A DNA stretch of 63,397 nt from contig NC_049996.1 of assembly GCF_000003815.2 (NCBI RefSeq), forward strand, positions 17,495,533 to 17,558,929, read 5' to 3'. Of this stretch, positions 17,712 through 27,620 are shown piece by piece. The translations under genes and the position numbers were made by a program. Source of the stretch: Branchiostoma floridae (lineage: Eukaryota; Chordata; Leptocardii; Amphioxiformes; Branchiostomatidae). Each line of letters starts with the position of its first letter. Within the stretch, counting starts at the first letter, position 1. The notes under the pieces were generated by a model. It ran no database searches and was not told the origin of the DNA. It was given only the letters and a program-made list of their open reading frames with translations.

Positions 17712-19721
17712 TTACACACTGCTTTTGTCTTCGGCATGTCTGGCCTTGTGCCTCCTCAAGTGTGCGATCTGCGCTGCGGAGTAGTCGCACTGGTCACACT
17801 TGTGGGGTTTCGTGTGTGTGGCCGTGTGCTGAGCTAAGGTACTCTTCGTTCCTGTCTTAAACCCGCAGACATCGCACATGTAAGGCTTCTCACCGGTGTG
17901 CTTTGCCATGTGTTTCGCTAAACTCCCTTTATTAGTTGTGAAATAGTCGCACTCCTCACATTGGTAAGGCTTCTCCCCGGTGTGTTTAGTCATGTGGTCT
18001 CTCAAAGAGGATATTTGTGCCGCAGCGTATTCGCAAATTTCACATTTGTAAGGTTTTTCACCAGTGTGTGTGGTCATGTGCCGCTTTAAATGGCTCCTGT
18101 CCGTAGCAGAATAATCACAAAGTTCACATTTGTGCGGTTTCTCGCCGGTATGGTTAGCCATGTGCTTCTTTAGGTCTGGTTTTCGCGCTGCAGAATATTC
18201 ACATAATTCACAGTGGAAGGGTTTCTCTCCTGTGTGGTTGGCCATGTGGAGTTTCAGATAAGACATGCCTACAGTAGAATAATCACAAATCTCACATTTG
18301 TATGGCTTCTCGCCAGTGTGAGTGTCCATGTGAGTTTTTAAAGTTGCCTTTAAAGCACTTGAATAGTCACAGAACTGGCACTTATATGGTCTCTCACCAG
18401 TGTGTGTGTTCATGTGCTTTTTCAAAAACATCTTTCGATGGGTGGCAAAAGGACACATTTCACACTTGTAAGGTTTATCCCCAGTGTGGGTAGCCATGTG
18501 GAACTTCAGATGCTTTTTTTCTACCGCAGAATAGTCGCACAGCGTGCACTTGTGCGGCTTGTTTTTTGTGTGTTTAGCCATGATGTGGTTTCTCAGGTTA
18601 ACATTTTGTGTTGCTGAATAATCACAGAACGTGCACTGGTAAGGTCTGTCACTGCCATGGACTGCTCTAACATGGCTGAAAAGACCGTCTTTCCTCGCTG
18701 CGGAGAAGTCACAGTGACCACATTTGTAAGGTCTCTCACCGGTGTGCACAGCCCGGATGTGCTTTTTCAATGTAGCCGTCTGTGATGCCGAGTAGTCACA
18801 CTGTTGGCACTTGAACGGTTTCTCTCCAGTGTGGGTCCTGATGTGTTGCGTCATTGCAGGTTTATTTATCGTTTCATACTCGCAGTGCGGGCAGCTGTGT
18901 TTCTTCCGCTCTTTTTTAACCTTAATTTTAGGTTGTGTGTGTTTCAACATGTGTATCTTTAAAGCTCCCCTTTGAATTGCGGAATAGTCACAGACCTGGC
19001 ACTTGTACGGTTTGTCGGCACTGTGTGTGAGAACGTGACTTTTCAAATTCTGCTTTTGATGAGTCGCAAAAGAACAAAACTCACACTTGTAAGGTTTCTC
19101 CCCAGTGTGGGTGGCCATGTGGAACTTCAATCTCTTTTTCTCAACCGCAGAATAGTCGCACAGCGTGCACTTGTGCGGCCTGGTGTTGGTGTGTTTAGCC
19201 ATGACGTGGTTCTTAAGTTGAGCATTCTCTGCTGCCGAATAATCACAGTAAGTGCACTTATATGGTCTCTCACCGCTGTGCACTGCTCTAACGTGGCTGA
19301 AAAGACCGTCTTTCCTCGCTGCTGAGAAATCACAGTGGCCGCAGTGATAAGGTCTCTCACCGGAGTGCACCGCCATGTGGCGTTTTAGTCGCACGTTTTG
19401 TGAAGTGGAATAGTCGCACTGGTCACACTGGTACGTTCTGTGGGACCTCATGTGTCTCCTCATCATCTGCTTGTGCTCCGTTTCATACTCACAATGACGA
19501 CAGCTGAGAGTCCTCCGCTCCTTTTCACTTTCACCATCTCCACTCTCACTTTCAGCTTCTCCACTTTCGCTTTCAGCTTCTTCACTTTCACTTTCTCCAC
19601 TTTCAGCTTCTCCACTTTCACTTTCAGCTTCTCCACTTTCACTTTCAACTCCGTTGTCAGTTTCTGCCCAGCTGAACTCCTCTGCCGACTCTTGATGCTC
19701 ATCTTCAGTCGATTCCATCAT
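17712..19721 (-). CDS. Polydactyl C2H2 zinc-finger protein, 21 fingers
   Basis: A 669-codon uninterrupted frame. Residues 1-70 are acidic with repeated SESGEAE. From residue 73, 21 C2H2 fingers follow (C-x2-C-x12-H-x3/4-H), mostly joined by TGEKPY/TGERPY-type linkers and carrying the CDYSA wording common in invertebrate polydactyl factors. Fingers 1-7 and 8-14 are a duplicated 7-finger block: 3 and 10 both read GHCDFSAARKDGLFSHVRAV, and 5 and 12 both read TLCDYSAVEKK. Fingers 15-21 are a more divergent set. A role as sequence-specific DNA-binding regulator in the nucleus is inferred from the family; no KRAB, SCAN or BTB is present. TTATTCCACCCTTAG just before ATG at 19721 is acceptor-like, so a non-coding 5' exon is possible. 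The 100-N gap at 19770 sits in the 5' flank. Confidence 0.93.
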   Translation of the reverse strand: MMESTEDEHQESAEEFSWAETDNGVESESGEAESESGEAESGESESEEAESESGEAESESGDGESEKERRTLSCRHCEYETEHKQMMRRHMRSHRTYQCDQCDYSTSQNVRLKRHMAVHSGERPYHCGHCDFSAARKDGLFSHVRAVHSGERPYKCTYCDYSAAENAQLKNHVMAKHTNTRPHKCTLCDYSAVEKKRLKFHMATHTGEKPYKCEFCSFATHQKQNLKSHVLTHSADKPYKCQVCDYSAIQRGALKIHMLKHTQPKIKVKKERKKHSCPHCEYETINKPAMTQHIRTHTGEKPFKCQQCDYSASQTATLKKHIRAVHTGERPYKCGHCDFSAARKDGLFSHVRAVHGSDRPYQCTFCDYSATQNVNLRNHIMAKHTKNKPHKCTLCDYSAVEKKHLKFHMATHTGDKPYKCEMCPFATHRKMFLKKHMNTHTGERPYKCQFCDYSSALKATLKTHMDTHTGEKPYKCEICDYSTVGMSYLKLHMANHTGEKPFHCELCEYSAARKPDLKKHMANHTGEKPHKCELCDYSATDRSHLKRHMTTHTGEKPYKCEICEYAAAQISSLRDHMTKHTGEKPYQCEECDYFTTNKGSLAKHMAKHTGEKPYMCDVCGFKTGTKSTLAQHTATHTKPHKCDQCDYSAAQIAHLRRHKARHAEDKSSV

Positions 19722-19769
19722 CTAAGGGTGGAATAACATTGTCAATAGGCTAGTTCATGGTTCGACGTG

Positions 19770-19869
19770 NNNNNNNNNNNNNNNNNNNNNNNNNNNNNNN
19801 NNNNNNNNNNNNNNNNNNNNNNNNNNNNNNNNNNNNNNNNNNNNNNNNNNNNNNNNNNNNNNNNNNNNN
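19770..19869. other. Assembly gap (100 N)
   Basis: Exactly 100 N, placed between the zinc-finger 5' end and a MITE fragment. Confidence 0.95.
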
Positions 19870-19884
19870 TGACAATGTGGAATA

Positions 19885-20040
19885 CATACTGTAAATGCAG
19901 AAATGTTTGCGGTGGTTTTATGTTCGCGGTTTTCGCGGTGACCGCTTCACCGCGAATTTAAAACCACCGCGAACATTTTCCATATCAGTAATAGACTACA
20001 GTGCATGGTGCCACCGCGAAATTAAAACCACCACTAAAAT
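19885..20040. mobile_element. MITE with TACTGTAAATG end, partial copy
   Basis: Starts ATACTGTAAATGCAGAAATGT and continues with GGTGGTTTTATGTTCGCGGT and CACCGCGAATTTAAAACCAC blocks. It matches the complete element at 54186-54353 but the right terminus is degraded. Confidence 0.6.
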
Positions 20041-20989
20041 TCCTTTTCTCAAGGAGGTTTCAAATTAATATTATCTAAATCTCCTTGCATATACTAATAT
20101 AGAATAGACATGGGACTTCAACTTGACATACTAGTATTACCTACAATGCATCAGAATGCATGCACACTTCAAATAAATAAATGAAATTAAATGACTTCGA
20201 ACCCGTGACCGTAAACTAGCTAGAGTTATCATTTTCATGAAGGACGAATTGGGAGAATTCCGAAGGAAACAAAAACACATTCGGTAGCGTGCTTGTAGGT
20301 GTCGTGATGTCCTGGAAGAGGGCGCCTTCCTACAACTTTTTCGTAGAACATCCGTCTCGATTCCATATCATTCGTGGCCTGACCGCTCAATTTTAATGAC
20401 GTAGACCGTAACGAATGCATTCTACATATACTAGTAACGGGAGGTGCCCCAACACGGTACGCTTTTTCTTGCGCTCAAACTCATGGCGCTCCATCGCTAG
20501 TTGCCTGAGAGTGCTCAAATTTTGATGACTGAATTTTTTACACATAGATTTGAACAACACACTTGAATAAGAAATGCATTCATGTGGTTCATGAACCTTT
20601 CGCGCTGCGTGTTACAAGCGGCAAACACTGTGAGACAATTTCGTGTATGTAACCTTCCAATTTTGTGCTACGCTGGACAGTGTGCCTAACTCGGTACGAT
20701 TTTTTTTACATTTTGCTCTCTTCAGAAGTAAGTGGTAGATTTGAGTACACAGAAAAAAATTAATAGTATGATATTTTAGCTTTCTTCTGACAGTAAAATC
20801 GTGACTGTATGTACTTCTTGTCTCACATGAGGAAGGCTGTACCTAGAACAATCCAGCTGATGTGCTTACGGGCAAAGGGCTGAATGCACTGATTGTGAAT
20901 GCCCGACTAAAACTCTAGAATACACTCTGGTAGTGCGAACAGGGACACATCATCAGTGATGAACCCGGGGTCATTGGGTGTTTCGGGTC
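20041..20989. other. Intergenic; short repeats only
   Basis: Contains an AAGGAGGTTT...AAATCTCCTT foldback at 20053-20095. It also has two copies of a GTGCCCAACACGGTACG / GTGCCTAACTCGGTACG motif (about 20440 and 20680), related to GTGCCCAATTCGATACG at 57733. No gene seen. The last ~90 bases are the 3' UTR of the LINE. Confidence 0.45.
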
Positions 20990-20994
20990 TTTAA

Positions 20995-22266
20995 TCACCA
21001 TACACCCTCGCCCGGGCGACCCAGCCGAGGTTGATCATTCCCCGACCTGTGTCCGTGTGGCTTCCACGGTTCCCCCCTACGGAACCACAACCAACGTGAG
21101 GCTTTCTCCGCAGCCTCTAGAATATCCCTGATGGATTTCCGAAGACGGAAACCTCTTACTCCAAGGAGTTTTAACACATAAGCCAAAGACTGCCCTGCAA
21201 AACCCCGGCAACCAACCTCCACTGGTACACACCGGGCTCTCCACCCATTACTCTGGCTTTGTACTACCAGTTCGGCATACTTCGCCCTCTTCCGCTCGTT
21301 GGCTTCGCTTATCCGCTCCTCCCAGGGAACAGTTAGCTCCAGCAGAACCACTTGTCTGGTGGATTCTGACACGAGTACCATGTCCGGGCGAAGTGACGTG
21401 GCTACAATGTGTTCTGGAAACTTGAGCTGTCTCCCAAGGTCGACTAGAAGCTGCCAATCTCTAGCAGTGGAGAGAAGCCCACCTGCGGAAGTGGGTTGAT
21501 GTCGGGTTTTCTCTCCGGCCCTGACAAAGACAATTGACTTCTTGGGGGGTTGCTGACTCCTGCTACTCTGGATGGCGTTGCTAACTGTGTCTGCCAACAC
21601 CCTAAGAACCTGGTCATGCCGCCAGCGGTACCTCCCTTCCCCTAGTGCTTTCGGACAACAACTGAGAATGTGTTCAAGGGTACCTCTCCTCTGACAGAGT
21701 TGGCATGAGGGGGTCTCTGCCAAGCCCCAGACATGCAAGTTAGCTGGACTTGGAAGCACGTCGTACACTGAAGAGATGAGAAATTTGATCCGAGAAGGCT
21801 CAGCTCTGCACAACTCTGGCCATGTGACCTTGCGGGAGTCAGCATGTTCCCACCTAGTCCACGCACCTTGCTTGCGCATGCCTACCATCCTGCATCGCCG
21901 ATCCTCCTCTTCCCCAGCCCTTATCTCATCCTGGATCAGTAGACGCTTCTCCTTCCCGCTGACTTTGTCGTACCGAGGCTTTGGGCAGCTGCCCAGTCCT
22001 GCCCGTCCTACTGCCACGGACCCCACGAGGACACTGTGTCTCAACCTTGCCTCTGCCTGATCCACTGCTTCCTGTGCCTTCCATTTTCTTCCAGTCCTGA
22101 CATGGACGCCGGCTGAAGAAACCTTGGAGTCTGAGGAGTCCCGGTACATCAACACTTCTCTTGCACGGGTAACCTTGAACTCTTCAGTCAGGCCACTCAA
22201 GGGAAGCTGCAGCTTGGTGGATCTACCGTACAGGGCAATGTTGCTTAAGGACCTCGGGAGCCCCAA
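20995..22266 (-). pseudogene. Retrotransposon C-terminal part: CCHC knuckle and RLE endonuclease
   Basis: A 423-codon frame. About residues 186-202 read CQLCQRRGTLEHILSCC, a C-x2-C-x7-H-x4-C knuckle. Then RPDMVLV ... VVLLELTVPWE ... KRAKYAEL supplies the Asp, Glu and Lys pattern of a PD-(D/E)xK nuclease, which nicks the target in R2-type elements. The frame is open but separated from the RT part by the gap and a frame change. The upstream portion before the gap is the RT thumb region. Confidence 0.75.
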
Positions 22267-22287
22267 CCATTGCGAAGGAACTGCTGA

Positions 22288-22387
22288 NNNNNNNNNNNNN
22301 NNNNNNNNNNNNNNNNNNNNNNNNNNNNNNNNNNNNNNNNNNNNNNNNNNNNNNNNNNNNNNNNNNNNNNNNNNNNNNNNNNNNNNN
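22288..22387. other. Assembly gap (100 N) inside the retrotransposon
   Basis: Exactly 100 N, size probably arbitrary, so frame continuity across it cannot be judged. Confidence 0.95.
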
Positions 22388-22511
22388 CACCATGGTCATC
22401 GGCACCTCGTACACAGAAGAGGCAGAGTACCTTGGCAAGATCCATGCTGGAACATCCAGGCCTTGAAGCTACCAGGTAGCCCTGTCTTGTCAATTCCCTC
22501 GAGCCACGTTG

Positions 22512-24401
22512 TCAGGTCACTCCTAGTCTGCTGAACTGAAGCGGTGTCTTCAGAGAGCTGGTGAACACCTTGCCCAGACTCTTGACTGGTTTCTCTGACA
22601 CTGTGGGAATCTGAGTGCCTCCCAGGGTGAAACGGAACCTTTCAGCTACCTTCCCCTTCTTCAGGACAAGAGATCTTGACTTGGCCGGCTTGAAACTCAT
22701 CCGTGCCCATGTAATGAGACGCTCTAATCCCTGTAGGAGCCATCTACACACCGGGACTGTTGCAGTCATCACCGTCAGATCGTCCATGAAGGCTCGAATC
22801 GGCGGCTGCCTGGTTCCAGACCTAGACACGGGACCCCTACATCCTGCTTCCGCTCCTTTAACAATCATGTTCATCGCTAGTGCAAAGAGGGGCACTGAAA
22901 TCGTACATCCAGTAATGATGCCCTTCTCTAACCGTTGCCATGCTGAAGTTGCTGTACTGGAGCCAGCTCTTAGCCAGAAGTTGCTGTAGTAATCTAAGAT
23001 GAGGTTCTGAATTGACTCTGGAACATGGTGTCTGGTCAGTGCTGTTTCCACAAGCTTGTGGGGGATAGAACCATACGCATTCGCGAGATCCAGCCACAAG
23101 ACTGCCAAGTCCCCTCTGTTCTCCTTAGCCTCCCGGATGAGCTGGGTCACTACGCCCGTGTGTTCAAGACATCCTGGGACACCAGGAACTCCCCCCTTCT
23201 GCACAGATGTGTCAATATACTGGTTGTCCAGAAGGTACTTTATTAGACGCTGGGCCACAATCTTGAAGAAGATCTTTCCCTCAACACTGAGCAGAGAAAT
23301 TAAGCGGAACTGGTCTACCTTACTTGACTCCTCTTCCTTTGGGATCCAAACCCCCTCGGCTTGCCTCCAATCAGCCGCCACTTTACCTCTGCGCCAGACC
23401 ACCTTTAGGATCCTCCAGAGGCGCACCACAAGCCGTGGGCAATGTTTGTAGACCTTGTATACCACGCCACTGGGACCTGGCGCCGAACTGGACCTCGCCG
23501 CCTTGACTGTCTCTCTGACCTCCTTCAAAGTTGGTTCAGAGATGTCAAAGTGCACTTCCGGCTCAGGTGAAGTCACCAGCAAAGGGCAAGGACCAAGATC
23601 CACATCTCTTGAGGCATCACTGAAGGTATTGCTGAGGTGGAGGTTGATCTCCTCGACTGGGCAGGTCAGGTTCCCACTCCTCTTCTGCCCTAGGAGTCGC
23701 TTGGTGAAGCCGAAAGGGTTGGTGATGAAAGCACTGCGCTTCCGGGCTCTTTCTTTACCCTTCTTCTTGTGCCACTCTGCCCTTCTGAGGGTCCTAAGCT
23801 TCTCCCTAAGGTGGTGTGTGAGCTCTGCAAGAGCAGCTCTCTCCTCTCCCGACGTACTCGCCTTAAAGCTCCGCCTCAACGACTTTAGCTCCTGCCTCAG
23901 TTGACGGATCTTTACTTCCCGGCGATTTGGCTTCATTGTGTCTGTCGGTTTCCTCTTCCCAATCGTGCCAAATCGTTCTGCCCCCATGGACATAATGACT
24001 GTGCACATGGACTGAAGCTTTTGGTCTGTACTACCTCTTGACACCGACTCCAAGATCATGTCAACGTCCTCGTCAAACTGCGACCACTCCTTGGAGTTTG
24101 CGGCTGGCCACTTCACTCGGTGATGATCTGACTTCCTGCCTTGTGGAGGGGCAGACGTTGCGCGGAGGTTCTGGGCACTGTGGGGAGCTTCCGGGCCTGG
24201 ATCCTCCTCCGTCTGACCAGGGGCTGATGCTGACAACACTGGTTCTACAGTGGTTGCCACAGCCCCTGAGCGGTGCTCCGCCTGCACCCTCCTTAAGCAG
24301 GCCATCTTTGTTTGGTGGATTCTTAAACCTCTCTGGTTCTTACATACCTTGCCACACACACAGACTGCATTCATTGTCGATTCTCCGTTTGCTGGGGTCA
24401 A
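22512..24401 (-). pseudogene. Retrotransposon N-terminal part: zinc finger and reverse transcriptase
   Basis: A 629-codon frame; the first ATG is at 24374. The N-terminus has CVCGKVCKNQRGLRIHQTK, a C2H2 finger. RT motifs appear in order: FRLISLLSVEGKIFFKI (motif 1/2), LWLDLANAYGSIPH (A, first catalytic Asp), ITGCTISVPLFALAMN (B), RAFMDDLTV (C, catalytic DD), SFKPAKSRSLVLKKGK (D/E). The frame stops at 22512 because of a one-base loss near 22545; the thumb sequence continues in another frame and shifts again near 22445. Residues for catalysis survive, but this copy cannot make the full protein as assembled. Confidence 0.8.
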
Positions 24402-24580
24402 TACCGATTGGACCGTCCGAATGGGATGCTCATCCTCCCCCCCTCTCGGGCATCCCTGGGGGTATTGCTCTTTGTGGTTCTTTGTAGCGTGTTGCGGGAT
24501 GCTCTCCTAGGGGAGATGCAGTTAGGGGTGCCAACCCATACTGCCCCAATGCCGTCTTTCCGAGCTGTCGTCTGTCTATC

Positions 24581-27500
24581 CAGCATAAATCATTACGAAA
24601 AAAACGACACCGCCAACATCAACAAAACTCTGTCTGATTATATGAAAATATCATCTACATCTCTCTATCAAGTCTTATTTTCATAGACAGCACGAATCAT
24701 ATGTTACAGTCAAATAAATCTTTGGAGCGTTCTCTAGTCTGCCACCTTCATGGCCACACTCCCTTGGGAGTACAGTGGTGGCAATGTTTATGTCGCTTCC
24801 TTTTGGTTGCTTTTCTACTCAACAAACATTTGAAGACCCATATTCACAGTGTTTTATGGAGCTTTATTTATGTGTATCATGGCGTTGTGTGACTGCTTGA
24901 AAGAGTTCGTATAGTTAGCGACACGAGCCGCCAATACGCAGAGGCCGGTGACCGCAGTGATTCAGCACTGTCAACATTACTGTTAGAATTCTGTTTTTTG
25001 AAAAAACATGAAGTAAATATGTTAAAGTATACTTTGAATGCAAATTAAAGCTGTGTGCATGGACTTGATTTATTTACCTTTGTAATCAGCATAGTCAGTG
25101 GTAACAAACACGGTGTACTTATTGATAATAAGATCAGCAAAAAATCCGTGCCGTCTTAGGACGGGAACCGTCTTAGGGCGGCCCCCGTTAATATCTCTCA
25201 TGATGGGCACTTCATGTTTCTCCGTAGTACAACGTTGCTAACATAGATAGTTTGAGATCTGGCTCGGGTCTGGTATCCAGGCTAGGCCAGGTAGGCCATT
25301 TTGGGCCGGGACCCCGTTTTACGACGATAGCAATCATTTACAACATGTCCGAGCCGAGTCGGCCTGGGATTGCACTCTTGCCCCGACAGGACCATGGAAT
25401 TGGATCCAGATGGCCGAGCGGGACGCGGATTGAACTGGGCGGGCGGACTACACTCTCGGCACCGAGGAGACAGCGGCGAGCCCCGGCGCTCCGATGGTAT
25501 ATTAACCAGGCTAGTATAAAGAGAGTGCGCACTATCACAGATGGACGGAGAAAAGTCCACAACATACTTGCCGACAAACTAACCCCGATCCACCTATCTG
25601 CTTTGAGATGTTGTTCGACTTCCTGTCTGGCATGCCTGAGCCGTGACCTCTTGACCTCAATCTTGCTCAGAAGTCAGTACCCAGTCTTCGAACCACTAAC
25701 AACAAAACAAAGTTCTCGCTCACCTTACCCGCGACTCTGGAAGTCTGGATTCCGCAAAAAGTCTGTCTTGGAGTTGTAAGAAGTCTGTCTTGACCTGATC
25801 GGTAGCTCTCTGACGACCCTTGAGTGAGACTTTAGACACAGATGTGTCACTTCCAGAAGCCACGCGGTCCTCCTTCTGTCGGATAGCGGTCATAGTGTCA
25901 AAGGTCAAAAGCGAAAGGTCAAAATCATTTTCATAGCCCGATTACCCAAATCATCACCCATACATTGTTCAATAGTGCCCTGCAGCGGTCGTAGTCACAA
26001 CTGCAGCAGATCTTAAGATGACCCTTGACCGGAAAACCCCAAACAAGAAACACACGTGTTTCCACCGGTTCTGATGAGGCTGTGTAAGGAGGTTTCGAGT
26101 GACACCGTTTGCGTCTGAGACGGACACAGAACGGAAGGCGAACAAAAATGTTTGTTACTTTTTAGTGATCCTATTTGCAAACGGTATTTCTCACTGACGG
26201 CAGTCAGTGAAATATAATACGACGTTAATAGAAGGCCCTCTGTCGCTCGTTTCCAGGGGCCCCGTATCCTCCAAACGAGCCTACAGGCAGTCAGCACCCA
26301 GTCTGTTTGGCCCGAGTCCAACCAACCAGTTCCCTCGGCGCGACCGCAGCCTCCCCCCGCCGGCCGTCCCAGCGACGCACGGGGGTCAGACCTGACCGGG
26401 CTCGAGCCGGACACGCCGGTCTGCAGTGCGCTCGCGGGCTTGTGAATCTTTGCAAACGTTAACGTTCTGCCACGTCGCGTCGGTGAAAACATCGGTGTTT
26501 CAAGCGCTCAGCGAGTTCTATTTGTTCCAGTCCTTACCCGGAGGGGGTCCCTTTATTGGAAGCACACTGACTGCGGGCAGATAGCAGAAGATACAAGGGA
26601 TCAATTCGCTTCGTGACACCAGCGGGCGGCGGCTTGCTGTTGACAATAAGTCAAGTGGAGTTTACTTTTGCAGCCGTCATCTACGCTACAAACGGGACAA
26701 AATCAGGTGCGATTCTGGGGTATTACAAGATACATCATTAGCCCAGGATTTTGTAACTATTTCTTTCTATTATACCTAGAGGCCGGGCTATCTGTGGTAC
26801 ACGTTTATCCGACCCCAGTACGGCCACTGTTTCCCAACACAGTCATCACGACTAGAACTGTGAGAAAACCTGCCGGATTAGGAGAATATTCAACCATTAC
26901 TGGACTAGCGGAGGACTTGAGGAGTATTGTCAGCGTCTGAAGCTTCTGTAGTAGGGGCCGGCTGCCTTCTGTGTAACAACTTGCTCGATCGCCTATGTGA
27001 GTTTGTCTGTTCGTATTGAAGTAGAAGCAAACACATTCGGACTGCGGAATTGTGAGGAAGACTAATTTCAGACTACAAAGGACGGTCTGTGCGGGTTTGT
27101 GGCCGTGTTGTTGCGGGTTTGTGGCCGTGTTGTTGCAGTTGAGCGAGTTTTCTCACCGTTCCGGCCACACTGACACCACCGACCAGCTGGCCGGACATCT
27201 CCTTCTCTCCGGCCTACATTTGGGACTTGTTAGATTGGATCTGGGACGATCTGGTCACCTCTCGTGTTGGGTCAACTTCCGTTTTCACTCTTCAGAACCG
27301 GAACGTCCAGGTTTTCCCGGCCAATTGAAACGTCCTTGTTAATTTCCGTGCTTGGTTTCCCGAGTTTTCAGGACCGTGTTGGAGTTTTCGTCTCGGAGGA
27401 CAGAACTTCAGAAGCAGCCGTTCAGCTGCTGAGACGGGCTGACAGAGAAGGGAAAACTTTGTACGCAAAACTGGATAACTTTGCAATTCGGTGAATACTA

Positions 27501-27620
27501 GGAATTTGAAGCTTGCTGTGAAGAAAGCTTGGAAGATTTTGCTTCGCTCCCTGAGAAAAGCGTTCAAGAAAAACACAGCGTTTGAAACTCGAGCAGACGG
27601 GAGGTTTGATTTTTAAGAAA
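24581..27620. other. Intergenic and probable 5' region of the FKBP gene
   Basis: 24581-25250 is AT-rich with no signals. 25255-25430 resembles the dispersed 'TCTGGTATCCAGGCTAGGCC' repeat. 26250-26420 is GC-rich and could be promoter-proximal. Open frames such as 26668-26940 show no family resemblance. The FKBP transcription start is not identifiable. Confidence 0.35.

Larger units (their letters stand above)
20990..24580 (-). mobile_element. R2/HERO-like non-LTR retrotransposon with restriction-like endonuclease, degenerate
   Basis: A minus-strand element whose single long ORF is now split. Order: one C2H2 finger, reverse transcriptase, CCHC knuckle, PD-(D/E)xK endonuclease. This is the layout of the RLE-type non-LTR clades (R2, NeSL, HERO) rather than the AP-endonuclease clades. 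A 100-N gap (22288-22387) lies in the region after RT. Two one-base frameshifts lie upstream of the gap, near 22545 and near 22445. The 5' leader (24402-24580) has no long frame. Element ends and target duplication cannot be fixed from this sequence. Confidence 0.8.

Noticed and set aside
22615-24487. Several plus-strand frames of 120-150 codons
   Set aside because: Antisense shadows of the retrotransposon RT frame.
26013-26492. 159-codon minus-strand frame in GC-rich DNA
   Set aside because: No domain, no splice or start context; more likely promoter-proximal GC-rich sequence.
26668-26940. 90-codon plus-strand frame with a hydrophobic stretch
   Set aside because: No recognised family and no supporting splice sites; could be 5' UTR.
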